Positions 15,701 to 24,412 of a stretch of 64,000 bases of DNA are shown one piece after another (position 1 is the first letter of the stretch; each line of letters opens with the position of its first letter). The notes beneath the pieces are model-generated. The model made no database searches. It saw only the letters and a list, made by a program, of their open reading frames with translations, and was not told the DNA's origin. Origin of the DNA: Amarolinea aalborgensis (GTDB lineage: Bacteria > Chloroflexota > Anaerolineae > SSC4 > Amarolineaceae); the NCBI RefSeq assembly GCF_900491745.1, contig NZ_UETR01000001.1:496001-560000 (forward strand), in the 5' to 3' direction. Both the position numbers and the translations under genes were made by a program.

Positions 15701-18572
15701 ATTGTACGTGCAGCGACATTTGCTGCGCGATGACGGCAATGGCGACGCCAGCGCGAGTGCGACCTACCTGGAAGAGCGCACGTTTTACGACGGGCTGGGG
15801 CGTGCGCGGCAGACGCAGAAGGAGTACGATGGCAGCCAGTGGAGTCTGGTGAGTCAGCGTTACGATGAGCTGGGCAATCAAGCAGCCGTGTCGGCCCCGT
15901 ACACGGGGACGGTCAGCGGCGTGGCGTATCAGGCGGTGAATTGGAATGGCCTGGCAGCCACCTTGTCAGCCTACGACCGCCTGGGGCGTATCCGGCAGGT
16001 GACGCAGCCTGATGGCGCGACGGTGCGCACCTACTACCAGAACCGGCAGACGGCCGTGATTGATGCGGTGAACCATCAGACAATTTCGGAATACGATGCT
16101 TGGGGCCGGCTGGTCAGCGTCAAGCAGTACGATCTGACGCTGGCGGCGGGGGCTACACCGAACTGGGGAGCGACGGTCTACGGGCAGGCCAGCTACAGCT
16201 ACGATGTGGCGGACCGGCTGGCGCAGATGACCGGTGCGGATGGGGCGATAACCGCCATCGGGTATGACCTGCTGGGGCGCAAGACGAGCATGAGCGACCC
16301 CGACATGGGGGTGTGGAATTACGCCTACGATGCGGCCGGCAACCTGAAGCGGCAGGCTGATGGCCGCGGGCAGCAGATTTGCTTCTACTACGATGGGCAC
16401 AACCGCCTGGCGGGCAAGCACTATCGCAGCGATGCGAACTGCCCCGGGGCAAAGCCGACAACCTACGGAGCAAACGCGTTGAGCGTGGAATACCTGTACG
16501 ACGGCGGTGCGAACGGCAAAGGGCGACGCACGCAGGCCGATGTGTACACGGCAGGCGGTGCGCTCGACAATCGCATCGCCTGGACGTACGACATCCGCGG
16601 CCGGGTGACGGCGGAAACCCACACGATTGACGGGGCGGCGTATGCCCTGGGCTTCACGTATGATTCCGCCGATCGGCCCTTGAGCCTGAGCTACCCCGCG
16701 CAGAGCGCGGAAACGGTGAACCTGGCCTATACGGCGCAGGGGTTGCCGGGGCGCCTGTACAGTAGTGTGGATTATGTGCAAAGCGGCAATGCAGTGTATG
16801 ATGTGGCCGGGCGGTTGACACAGCTGAAGTTAGGCAAGCAAAGCAGCAACAGCGATCCGGTGGTGCAGGTGGGGTTCAGCTACTACCCCTGGACGACCAT
16901 CACCGGGCAAGGGCGCTTGCAGCAGCTGACGGCTGGGATACCGGGGAACCTCAGCAGTTTGCAGGACCTGACGTATGCCTACGATGCGGTCGGCAACGTG
17001 GATTGGATTAAGGACTGGAAGGCTGGCGGCCCACAGCTACAGGACTTCACGTATGACCGGCTGAACCGGTTGGTCAACGCCGTGGCGAGCGGTGGTGCCA
17101 ATGGCGCCTACCCAACTGAGACCTATGGCTTCGATCCCAACGGCAACCTGACCACCAAAACCGGGTTGGGCACGTACAGCTACGGTGTGCAGGCGAGCAG
17201 TTGCCCAGAGGGTGCGCTGAGCAAGCCGCATGCGGCGGTGACCGCGGGCAGCAGCAGTTACTGTTATGACCAGAATGGCAACATGCGGCGGCGCACGGTC
17301 GGCGGCAGCGCGTACACCCTGACCTACGATGCCGAGAATCGGCTCGTCAGCATCAGCGGCGCGGCAACGGCCAGCTTCGCCTATGACGCCGACGGCAATC
17401 GCATCAAGAGCGTGCTGAACGGCGAGACGATCACCTACGTCGGCAGCTTGTACGAGAAGAAGGTGGTCGGCAGCACGACGACGCACACGAAATACTACAC
17501 CTTCGGCGACCGGCGCATTGCGCTGCGTGCGGCGGGGACGTTCTCCTGGCTGCTGAGCGATCACCTGGGCAGCACCGCAGTCACCGCGGACGGCGTCAGC
17601 GGCGTGCGCACCGCGGAACTGTGGTACAAACCCTGGGGCGAGTCACGCGGCACGCCCTTCGGTGCGACACCAACGACGTACCGGTTCACGGGTCAACGCG
17701 AGGATGCGAGCATCGGTCTGTACTTCTACAACGCGAGATACTACGACCCGGCGCTGGGGCGGTTCATCAGCGCGGATACGATCGTGCCGCAGCCGGGGAA
17801 TCCGCAGAGTCTGAATAGGTACTCCTATTCGGCCAATAATCCTTTACGTTTTGTGGATCCCTCGGGCCACTACGAATGTGAGGGAGCCAACAACTGTAAT
17901 GGGCCTGATCCCGTGCTGCCATCGGCGCCGCCGGCTTACAGCGGGCCTTGTATCAGCGTCGTGTGTTTGCCAACTCCCACTCCTGCGCCCGGAATGACGA
18001 TACCTGGAACTCCGGTCCCGCAATGGGTTGCTCCGACGGCAACCCCATATGCGGGAGCATGGGTGGGGCCAGGGGGCCCCTGGACGCCAACCTCGACACC
18101 ACATCCGTATGTACCGCCTATGGAAAGGGTCAACAAGCCCGCCACGCTCTGGGGCATTGGTCAAGCCCTATACTCGGACATTCCGGCGTTAGTAGAAAAG
18201 TATTCGGGAACTGTCATCCGTGCTGGCGGTAGATCGCTCAACTATGCGCCGCCCGGACTCATGACGACATTAGGATACGCCGCCTCTGTTGGGCCGAATG
18301 TTGTACAACATCTGAAGCAGGGCGAGAATCTGACAAGTTCTGAGTTGCTGACGGACGTAGTTGTTGATTCCGGTGGGTGGGCTTTAACATTGGGAACCGG
18401 GCCTGCTTTGAGTTTCACAGGAGCATCGATTGGCTCTGCTGCTCTACCCGCGGGACCTGTCATTGGGGGCGTGGTCGGGTATCTCGTAGGTACGGTAGGT
18501 ATGAGCCTATACTGGGACATTCAGATCGCACCCGCTATCAGACCAACTGTGCGGAGTTGGTTCGGAAACTGA
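12744..18572 (+). CDS. Full-length secreted Rhs/YD-repeat protein with variable C-terminal tip
   Basis: 1942 aa, the only complete Rhs protein of the locus. Order: Sec signal peptide (about 1-27), a Pro/Thr-rich linker with a duplicated PCLGxDCTPT unit (about 30-125), a beta-rich domain starting near VDEVWAMPD, an SpvB/TcdB-like shell start (GPGGLAPGLSLDYSSRS, about 290-330), many YD repeats (e.g. YDALGR-like units, about 850-1600), the Rhs core (LLSDHLGSTAVT, about 1605; YYDPALGRFISADTI; LNRYSYSANNP, about 1700), and a 230-aa tip. The tip has Pro-rich stretches and then Gly-rich hydrophobic segments (GGVVGYLVGTVGMSLYW). AAAGGAG sits nine bases before the ATG. Likely a contact-dependent, wall-associated toxin delivery protein. 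Confidence 0.9.
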   Translation: MTRPVFAIFHLLVVLSLALPPLRVQPAPFVPSPARPAGESPVMESFKPTPPTATPTATAEAPCLGLDCTPTPTATATDAPPTATATGVAPPCLGSDCTPTEAPPSVTPTWTPTPTATPPPVGVDEVWAMPDQESRLQSGDGRVVLAIPAGAVSAPTLVRYVSHAAVPDQPSNLSFQFELIATELSGVEITQFLTPLTLNYRDPTAGDEGTPWPPGAALFYQDTADGRWVVLPTSVDQEQRELTTMLTHFTLFAAGNSIIPEPAPGIKGMQSQLYNGAWTVSYPIEAPPGPGGLAPGLSLDYSSRSLAGGGHHQLAGWGWDLGGLSYVLRDLSTGKYSLTLDGVTHELEEHGGYFYSVQDPFLKIRRPTASNPDYPVMEYFDPSTPANPFKTIDLPQTPGQYNRDNQVWEVTTEGGVTYHFEPMLYVRDCSGGDWTPSTEQRVVHRFTKWMLTEVRDTTPATANRVTFSYDYEGTLLAVNVPVCPNDYTSDARIQVRAARVKEISYGPGGIFKVQLAYLNREDRAEHFDETGYQVFWTRKYLQQVEVRANNTLLHKVGLGMTAFTNPAAPSQSRLYLSTITRYGADNSTLPPTTYTYGSGTTDGFMAAVDNGYHGRVEIAYISSNGGMVVQQERRRGGGSDPDIVTQYWYTTTWDSEAGGFAEAEMTLVGSGALIGSGQPDTRIRQWFHTTTNLRRWKGKLYKAETRAGSGVTNNLLARTLQTWNETNVGTPGGMTFVYLQDKTEYVVDPNGTDPPTRYTKTVYVYDPAYGNLRLSRLYSEAAPTTPYRTNERVYFPRNDATAYIVNQVAEEKLWEGSEAGICRGQSRYVYDNNSGYAAYNQAPTNGQLKEVWEAGQGGTACNTNWVRSAAYDYDAWGNRTKETAANGRTVTTVFDSTFHAYAMSVSIQPDSQLGGATLTTTYTRYGINAAAGGNGLVGQVQSETDANLAVTRYTYDTFGRLTEVRKPGAGFSNPATEQIVYTTDQGLYVQRHLLRDDGNGDASASATYLEERTFYDGLGRARQTQKEYDGSQWSLVSQRYDELGNQAAVSAPYTGTVSGVAYQAVNWNGLAATLSAYDRLGRIRQVTQPDGATVRTYYQNRQTAVIDAVNHQTISEYDAWGRLVSVKQYDLTLAAGATPNWGATVYGQASYSYDVADRLAQMTGADGAITAIGYDLLGRKTSMSDPDMGVWNYAYDAAGNLKRQADGRGQQICFYYDGHNRLAGKHYRSDANCPGAKPTTYGANALSVEYLYDGGANGKGRRTQADVYTAGGALDNRIAWTYDIRGRVTAETHTIDGAAYALGFTYDSADRPLSLSYPAQSAETVNLAYTAQGLPGRLYSSVDYVQSGNAVYDVAGRLTQLKLGKQSSNSDPVVQVGFSYYPWTTITGQGRLQQLTAGIPGNLSSLQDLTYAYDAVGNVDWIKDWKAGGPQLQDFTYDRLNRLVNAVASGGANGAYPTETYGFDPNGNLTTKTGLGTYSYGVQASSCPEGALSKPHAAVTAGSSSYCYDQNGNMRRRTVGGSAYTLTYDAENRLVSISGAATASFAYDADGNRIKSVLNGETITYVGSLYEKKVVGSTTTHTKYYTFGDRRIALRAAGTFSWLLSDHLGSTAVTADGVSGVRTAELWYKPWGESRGTPFGATPTTYRFTGQREDASIGLYFYNARYYDPALGRFISADTIVPQPGNPQSLNRYSYSANNPLRFVDPSGHYECEGANNCNGPDPVLPSAPPAYSGPCISVVCLPTPTPAPGMTIPGTPVPQWVAPTATPYAGAWVGPGGPWTPTSTPHPYVPPMERVNKPATLWGIGQALYSDIPALVEKYSGTVIRAGGRSLNYAPPGLMTTLGYAASVGPNVVQHLKQGENLTSSELLTDVVVDSGGWALTLGTGPALSFTGASIGSAALPAGPVIGGVVGYLVGTVGMSLYWDIQIAPAIRPTVRSWFGN

Positions 18573-18625
18573 TTCAACAGCTGTCCACTAGCGTGTCTGT
18601 GGGCGTTTCGTACAATAAACCCGTG

Positions 18626-18770
18626 TAGCAGCTTGTCGGAGAATGATTGACACTCCGCAGCACAGGGCCTGTGCCCGTCGCTTGTGCCAAATTCGACCCG
18701 TCAGGACATTCATCGAGAGCCAGAATGTGGCTTCTTGTCCCACCGACAGGGACTTTCCGACAGGCTGCTA
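18626..18770. mobile_element. MITE-like element with 15-bp terminal inverted repeats
   Basis: TAGCAGCTTGTCGGA (18626-18640) and TCCGACAGGCTGCTA (18756-18770) are inverted repeats with one mismatch, enclosing 115 bp with no convincing gene. The termini resemble those of some transposase families, so this may be a non-autonomous element or an IS remnant. It lies between the Rhs stop and the first membrane protein gene. Confidence 0.6.
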
Positions 18771-18807
18771 GCGGATCCAGATGCACCAATAGCCAGGAGG
18801 CATATGT

Positions 18808-19521
18808 ATGTTCTGGAAATCCTCGATGAACCTCTCGCATACACACTACTCATTCTTTTTTTGGTCACTTTTCGGACTCTTACCCACCTGCCTTGGGTTT
18901 GGTCTATTCACAATCTTAGCGATTATCCCCCCTATCTGGCTGTGGTTGGCCATCCTCTTAATTTGCCTGGTTGGTGTTGCTCTACACATAACATCAAAAC
19001 GAGTGGTATACATGAGGATGTACCAGGTGTTTATCGTCGGACTTATGGCACTTACCTATGGGGGCCTGCTTTGGGCAGCACTCACGCTTCACCAGTCGTT
19101 TCAAGTTAGGGTGATGGTCGGATTGCTGATTGTGGTCATGTTAGCCGGGCTGGCGATCGGGGGCTATCTAAACCTCAGGCAACGAGTCGATCTACAGCAT
19201 ATGCCCTTTGGCCCAGTTGGAACGATGAACGAAAAAACCGGCGTTGTTGATCCCTATCGTTTAGCATCCCCTGTACAGAAACAGCAAGACGAATTAAACC
19301 GGCTATCGTCTGTGCTGCGGCGATGGAATCCTTTGGTTGCTGGTTTGTCGATGCTGTTGGTGAGTGGACTTCCTTCATCGGGGATTGCCCTCTTGATCGC
19401 CCTGATGGCTTTGGCTACGGCAGTCGGGGGCGCTGTGGTAACCGGCGGTTGGTTTGCCCCGGTGGTTGCCTGCCTGCGCTGGGAGAGAGAGCACGGTAAG
19501 CACATTGTCGTGAAACATTAG
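18808..19521 (+). CDS. Polytopic membrane protein, candidate immunity to the full-length Rhs tip
   Basis: Not recognised by family. 237 aa with about six hydrophobic segments: two at about 20-60, two at about 75-125, and two near 170-225, separated by a polar loop of about 45 residues. AGGAGG ends eight bases before ATG 18808, a strong ribosome binding site. It is the first gene after the intact Rhs protein, whose tip is itself hydrophobic, so an immunity role is inferred. The MITE-like element separates the two genes and may have broken a tighter coupling. Confidence 0.65.
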   Translation: MFWKSSMNLSHTHYSFFFWSLFGLLPTCLGFGLFTILAIIPPIWLWLAILLICLVGVALHITSKRVVYMRMYQVFIVGLMALTYGGLLWAALTLHQSFQVRVMVGLLIVVMLAGLAIGGYLNLRQRVDLQHMPFGPVGTMNEKTGVVDPYRLASPVQKQQDELNRLSSVLRRWNPLVAGLSMLLVSGLPSSGIALLIALMALATAVGGAVVTGGWFAPVVACLRWEREHGKHIVVKH

Positions 19522-19731
19522 ATTGGCCTGGCTAACGATGGATGTTGCTGTGTAGGATTGCCTCTATGCCCAATGATCCAGCCCGCGATCGCGTATACCT
19601 TCTGATCTACTCAGGCCATGAAATGCTAGGCCACGGTTCACGCGAGTACTATCATCATCGGTCCTCGATTCAATAGAGAGGCGTATCGTGCGGCTATTGA
19701 ACAAGCCGGTGGTCAGTGTCAGTCTCGACCT

Positions 19732-21054
19732 TTGTTTTTTGGCCTAGTCAACGTCAATGCAGGCAACATTAGGAAAGGATTGGGCAAACTCGTGCTGACC
19801 TACGACGCCGAGAACCGGCTGACCGGCATCAGCGGCGGGGGCGTCACGGCCAGCTACACGTACGATGGCGATGGCAACCGGGTCAAAGCGGTGATTGGCA
19901 GCAGCACAACGGTGTACGTGGGGGCCATCTACGAGCAGACGACCAACGGCACAAGCACGACGATCACGAAGTACTACCAGGCCGGCGGTCAGCGGATTGC
20001 GCTGCGAGTCAATGGGGTGGTGCGCTGGCTGGCGACCGATCACCTGGGCAGCACGGCCGTGACGGCCAATGAGACCGGCGCACGCATTGCGGAGCTGCAC
20101 TACAAGCCGTGGGGAGAGAGCCGCTACAGCTTCGGCGCGACGCCGACGCAGCGGCGCTTCACCGGGCAGGTGCTGGATAGTGTGGCGGGTGGGTTGTATT
20201 TTCACAACGCTCGCTAATACGACCCATCGTTGGGGCGGTTCGCCAGTGCGGACACGATCGTGCCGCAGCCGGGCAATCCGCAGAGCTTGAATCGGTACAG
20301 CTATGCGGACAATAACGCTCTCAGGTTCACAGACCCTACGGGGATGTTCAGCGAAGACGAGATCGAGGCATACTTGCGCGCTCAGTATGGCGACCAATGG
20401 CAATCATACTGGGACGCCTGGCACTCTGACCAGGTGTTCTGGCAGATGCTGGAGTTGGCCGATTACGACGATGTGCTTTTCGCACCGACCACCTCTCTCA
20501 CATCTGGGACATTTGTTCATGTCGGCAACACCTTTGGCTTTTCCGGCCAACACGCTCTCTACGAGTACCAGGGCTATGGGCCGTATCGTCTGACGAATGC
20601 CAATGGCACGGTTGACAAGCAAACCGTGCAATCTCATATTACTGCTCATCCGGTTGATACTGACCCGACACGGTACCAGACCTGGGAGCAGCCATTGTAT
20701 CGCTATGATGCCAAGGGAGTACACTTCTCCGGGTACTACCGAAAAGTAGCGTATCATTGGAAGGGAGGCGCACCTGACTTCAAGGTGCTTTCTGGTTCAG
20801 GCATGCCTTGGGCTATCATTTCACTACTTCCTATGATGGCAAAAAAGGCGGGTCTTGGTGCGATTTGTCCTTGGTGTACACCAATTTCGGCTATTGGGTT
20901 TGTCAACAATGCCATTTCGGTAGGATACGTTTTACAAGTGGACTACCTTGATAAGCGGACATTCATCGGTTCGTCGGACCCGTATCTGAATCAGAACAAC
21001 CTATGTTATCCTTTGATTTCGCCTGACGATGAGTCCACCGATCTGCGGAGGTAA
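19732..21054 (+). pseudogene. Orphan Rhs tip A, interrupted by a TAA stop
   Basis: An Rhs core fragment without a start of its own: YDAENRL, VRWLATDHLGSTAVTANETG, then LYFHNAR followed by an in-frame TAA at 20215-20217, after which the same frame resumes with YDPSLGRFASADTI and a 230-aa tip. The matching position in tip B reads TAT, so one base change created the stop. The tip begins FSEDEIEAYLRAQYGD..., has the YWDAW block, ends in a hydrophobic stretch (LLPMMAKKAG... AISVGYVL) and a DESTDLRR tail. An ATG at 20227-20229-adjacent codon region gives a shorter open frame from 20230. Followed by a small membrane protein. Confidence 0.8.
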
Positions 21055-21060
21055 TCAAAA

Positions 21061-21384
21061 ATGAAGCAAGAGACATATCCCGCGGCTGAGGTAACAGAAT
21101 CAGCGCCAAGGCCGCCAAAAGTCGAGCACTACACACAGCTACTTTATCTTAGCTTGGTAGTAGATGTGTCTTTTCATCTGGCGCGTTTCATTGGTATCTG
21201 CGGGGGGCTGGCCATCCTATGGGGAATCATCTTCTATGGTGGCATCCATTTCAATGACCCGTGGATTTTTTACTCGATTTTGATCTTGATAGGGCCGTTG
21301 GCTATTCTGAGAAAACGTGTAAACGGCCGCCTGGAGGTCGAGAGGCGCCACCTTGAGATAGATAACCAAGAGGAAGAACGCTAA
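21061..21384 (+). CDS. Small membrane protein, candidate immunity to tip A
   Basis: 107 aa: a polar N-terminus of about 25 residues, two hydrophobic segments (about 40-60 and 68-85), then a basic-acidic amphipathic tail with RKRVNGRLEVERRHLEI. The tail matches in style the tails of the partners of tips B (RRHINRRLKEAKHHLKEI) and C (RRQCQYRIEETKARLEH), so the three form one family. It starts six bases after the tip A stop. Immunity function is inferred from position and from the parallel divergence of tips and partners. Confidence 0.65.
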   Translation: MKQETYPAAEVTESAPRPPKVEHYTQLLYLSLVVDVSFHLARFIGICGGLAILWGIIFYGGIHFNDPWIFYSILILIGPLAILRKRVNGRLEVERRHLEIDNQEEER

Positions 21385-21432
21385 CCGGAATGTGCCAGTG
21401 AAGGCTGAGACAGTTCAAAGGTCAGATTCAGT

Positions 21433-22509
21433 ATGCAACAGGCTGGCCGTCAGCGGGTGGCGTTGTGGGTCAACGGCGCGGTGCGCTGGCGGCTGAGCGA
21501 TCAGCGGGGGGTGCGCATTGCCGAGCTGCGCTACAAGCCGTGGGGGGAGAGCCGCTACACCTTCGGCGCGACGCCGACGCTGCGCCGCTTCACCGGGCAG
21601 GTGCTGGACAGTGTGGCTGGTGGGCTGTATTTTTACAACGCCAGATACTACGACCCGGTCATCGGGCGATTCGCTGGTGCGGATACGATCGTGCCGCAGC
21701 CGGTGAATCCGCAGAGTCTGAATCGGTACAGCTATGTCGGGAATCAACCGACCGCTTATGTTGACCCAACAGGACACGCACATTGTGTGGACGCGGATTG
21801 TGCAGTCACATGGCATCCCACCAAACATCGCTACATGATCAGCCTTGGCGCATCTGGTGTTCGTAATGTCGCGCACAGTATCGTCGCTGACCTGGGAGGA
21901 CTTGACGATCTCGAAGCAATGTCCATGATTTCTGACGTGGCGGCTGGCGTCTACCGAACTTGGGACCGTTTCATGCCTGAAGTGGGAAAGATATTCACGG
22001 GATCACCCGCTTACGGAACCTTTGGCCTGATAGCGCCAGGTTTCTCAACCATGCTCGGATTGGGCGGCGGTGGCTGTGCCGGCGTTGGGCGGGAACCGCA
22101 TGATTGTCCAAATAATACTGCCTACTTTCACGATACCGGCTTCCATCTGGACTTTCGCGATGGTCACAACCAACCGTATCATGTATGGGGGTACATCGCT
22201 CAGACAACGACACCCGGAGATGCCATTGCCTTCGAACTGAACTTCACTATGTCTCAGTGGGGCAATCTCATACATGAGGAAGTGCAAAGTAAGCTCAACT
22301 GGGATCACGGATGGGGAACTAGCTGGCAAGACTGGGTTCTTTCAGAAGCCGGGGTAGCTATCGGATACAAGATCACCTATGGCCTGATTACATCTCCGGC
22401 GGAGTTGGGTGATACGCTCAGACGAGACCTCGGTTCACACGGTTCTGGCAGCCACGGTAAGCTCCAATGGTTGGAATCGAACTACGGAAAGCTACGAGGT
22501 TCACCATGA
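21433..22509 (+). CDS. Orphan Rhs tip G, histidine-rich domain
   Basis: 358 aa starting inside the Rhs core, with no ribosome binding site at ATG 21433. The core is itself deleted: RWRLSD runs straight into QRGVRIAELRYK, losing the HLGSTAV block. After LNRYSYVGN comes a tip unlike the others: many His/Asp residues (HDTGFHLDFRDGHNQPYHVWG), an NLIHEEVQ segment and a GTSWQDWVLSEAG segment. This could be a hydrolase-type or membrane-active domain; no family can be named. The stop overlaps the following lipoprotein start (ATGA). Confidence 0.7.
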   Translation: MQQAGRQRVALWVNGAVRWRLSDQRGVRIAELRYKPWGESRYTFGATPTLRRFTGQVLDSVAGGLYFYNARYYDPVIGRFAGADTIVPQPVNPQSLNRYSYVGNQPTAYVDPTGHAHCVDADCAVTWHPTKHRYMISLGASGVRNVAHSIVADLGGLDDLEAMSMISDVAAGVYRTWDRFMPEVGKIFTGSPAYGTFGLIAPGFSTMLGLGGGGCAGVGREPHDCPNNTAYFHDTGFHLDFRDGHNQPYHVWGYIAQTTTPGDAIAFELNFTMSQWGNLIHEEVQSKLNWDHGWGTSWQDWVLSEAGVAIGYKITYGLITSPAELGDTLRRDLGSHGSGSHGKLQWLESNYGKLRGSP

Positions 22510-22997
22510 ACAAGCGAACGGCTTCTGGTGGAACTGTGGCAAGAATGGCGAGCAAGCATCTATTCATTGTTGGCCTTGCTCTGTTGCTGTTTGCCTCATG
22601 CGGATGCACCCTACCAATTTCTATCGCCAGGCTGCGGAAACCAGATTTGTCGAAATACACCACGCCCCTTGATTCCGACACCATCCAGGACATCTGCACG
22701 GCCTTCGAACTGAGGGATAACCGTCTATGTACGCAAGATGGGCCAGTGTATGCTCCTGATTTCTTCCCTATCATTCTTTCGACGTTCGAACGCGGAGTGT
22801 CCACGCGTGACGATGTCAAGGCCAAGTTAGGGCGCTATGAATATGGATGTGAGTTACCCACTTATGTGCCAAGTTTGGAACTGACCTATTATGTCTGCAG
22901 CTACGATCTTAACGGTGATCGAGTGTTCCCTGTGGTGATCTTCTATCTGGATAATGATATTGTCTGGCGTATGACCGGCACGATAGGCGATGATTAG
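22506..22997 (+). CDS. Lipoprotein, candidate immunity to tip G, possibly BamE/SmpA-like
   Basis: 163 aa. Hydrophobic segment and lipobox-like FASC at about residues 19-33, so probably a membrane-anchored lipoprotein. The C-terminal half, with a GVSTRDDVKAKLG helix followed by a strand pair ending VIFYLDNDIVWRMTG, has the helix-helix-sheet pattern of BamE/SmpA-type small domains. ATG 22506 overlaps the tip G stop by four bases, indicating translational coupling; the frame is open upstream to 22467. Immunity role inferred. Confidence 0.6.
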   Translation: MNKRTASGGTVARMASKHLFIVGLALLLFASCGCTLPISIARLRKPDLSKYTTPLDSDTIQDICTAFELRDNRLCTQDGPVYAPDFFPIILSTFERGVSTRDDVKAKLGRYEYGCELPTYVPSLELTYYVCSYDLNGDRVFPVVIFYLDNDIVWRMTGTIGDD

Positions 22998-23003
22998 AGA
23001 TCG

Positions 23004-24137
23004 TTGCACTTACAGCCGTCAGCGGCAGTAGCACGACGATTACGAAGTACTACCAGGCTAGCGGTCAGCGGATTGCGCTGCGGGTCAACAGCGGTGGCGC
23101 GCTGGCTGGCGACCGATCACCTGGGCAGCACGGCGGTGACCGCCAACGAGGTCGGTGCACGCATCGCCGAGCTGCGCTACAAGCCCTGGGGCGAGAGCCG
23201 CTACAGCTTTGGCGCGACGCCGACGCAGCGGAGGTTCACCGGGCAGGTGCTGGACAGTGTGGGCGGCGGGTTGTATTTTTACAATGCGAGATACTACGAC
23301 CCGGCGCTGGGGCGGTTCGCCAGTGCGGACACGATCGTGCCGCAGCCGGGCAATCCGCAGAGCTTGAATCGGTATAGCTATGCCCTGAATAACGCAGTCC
23401 GATATGCTGATCCAAGCGGACATTATTCAGACGACGAAATCCAACAGTACCTGAAAGATATGTACCACCAGAACTGGGAGTCCTACTGGAAAGCCTGGCT
23501 GACAGATCCATACTGGATCTGGGTACTGCATATGGCTCAGGACGGCTATTTATTGCACACCGATCAAGGTGGCAATGTCACTTTCAATCATAGAGTTGGC
23601 TCGTTCACGCTCGATCACGGAGAATTGCACGAATATCAAGGAAAGGGAGTATACGCCCTATTCGATAATCACATGAACTTGGTCAAGGATGGTGAGTGGC
23701 TACATTATGGATCGCAAGCGGGCACCTTGGGACTCATATTGCAGAATCCAGAAACAGTCTACTATCAACCACTCTACGACTACTCCAACGGTAGCCCGAT
23801 TTTTCGGGCATGGCAGAAGATCCAAGCACAATGGTCAAGTCAGTTTGTCTGGACCTTCGGGAGTGGCGAACCGTGGCTACTCATGGCGGCCGGGCAGATA
23901 CTAAGTCAATGGGGGCCGACTGCCGCGGCCGGTTCATTTGTCACCGGCGTTGGCAGCGGATGGGGGATTGTCACGCTGATTGATGCTGTAACGGTCAATA
24001 TCGCTGACGACGTGTCGTATTCAATGATAACCGATTGGCCGCCTCGTGCCGCGGTGTGTAGTCCGCCCCAAGCAATCCCAGCATATTACCAATGGCCGAA
24101 CCCGAACGGGGTGGCTTATCCCGCGCCGCGGAGGTGA
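23004..24137 (+). CDS. Orphan Rhs tip D (frameshifted core)
   Basis: 377 aa by open frame, but the first 30 residues are out of frame with the Rhs sequence. Upstream bases encode GSSTTITKYYQASGQRIALRVN in another frame, and one extra base in the VN/GVVRW region shifts the reading. From RWLATDHLGST on it is normal Rhs core, then LNRYSYALNNA and a tip starting YSDDEIQQYLKDMY with the YWKAW block, HEYQGKG, and a Gly/Ala-rich hydrophobic region (GSFVTGVGSGWGIVTL). The end is Pro-rich (PNPNGVAYPAP). Six bases separate it from the next membrane protein. Confidence 0.7.
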   Translation: MHLQPSAAVARRLRSTTRLAVSGLRCGSTAVARWLATDHLGSTAVTANEVGARIAELRYKPWGESRYSFGATPTQRRFTGQVLDSVGGGLYFYNARYYDPALGRFASADTIVPQPGNPQSLNRYSYALNNAVRYADPSGHYSDDEIQQYLKDMYHQNWESYWKAWLTDPYWIWVLHMAQDGYLLHTDQGGNVTFNHRVGSFTLDHGELHEYQGKGVYALFDNHMNLVKDGEWLHYGSQAGTLGLILQNPETVYYQPLYDYSNGSPIFRAWQKIQAQWSSQFVWTFGSGEPWLLMAAGQILSQWGPTAAAGSFVTGVGSGWGIVTLIDAVTVNIADDVSYSMITDWPPRAAVCSPPQAIPAYYQWPNPNGVAYPAPRR

Positions 24138-24142
24138 GGCCA

Positions 24143-24412
24143 ATGGAAGCACTTTCTCTACTCGGGTATCTCGCAGTTGCTACGGTAGGCTGTTTCACCA
24201 TTCATCGCCATTGGCGAACAAAGGACGCGCGACCTCTTCTGGTTGGACGGATTTTGATCACCACAGGTGCGATCTGCGCCGTTGTTTACTTTAGCTTGAG
24301 CTGGCCAGTCGTTAATGTGATCGGTCATATTGCGTTGCTGGGCGGATTACTTTGGGAGATTACTCGGGGTTTCATATCATTTGCCTTGCGACTATCTTCC
24401 AAGGACGAATAG
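24143..24412 (+). CDS. Small membrane protein, candidate immunity to tip D
   Basis: 89 aa with three hydrophobic segments (about 2-19, 32-52, 58-80). ATG 24143 is chosen because GAGGTGAGG precedes it; an in-frame start upstream would lie inside the tip D gene. No recognised family. It is followed directly by the lipoprotein at 24413. Immunity role inferred from position and size. Confidence 0.6.
   Translation: MEALSLLGYLAVATVGCFTIHRHWRTKDARPLLVGRILITTGAICAVVYFSLSWPVVNVIGHIALLGGLLWEITRGFISFALRLSSKDE

Noticed and set aside
13293..15881. Long minus-strand open frame of 862 codons opposite the Rhs gene
   Set aside because: Antisense shadow of the high-GC Rhs sequence; no recognisable domain and no start signal.
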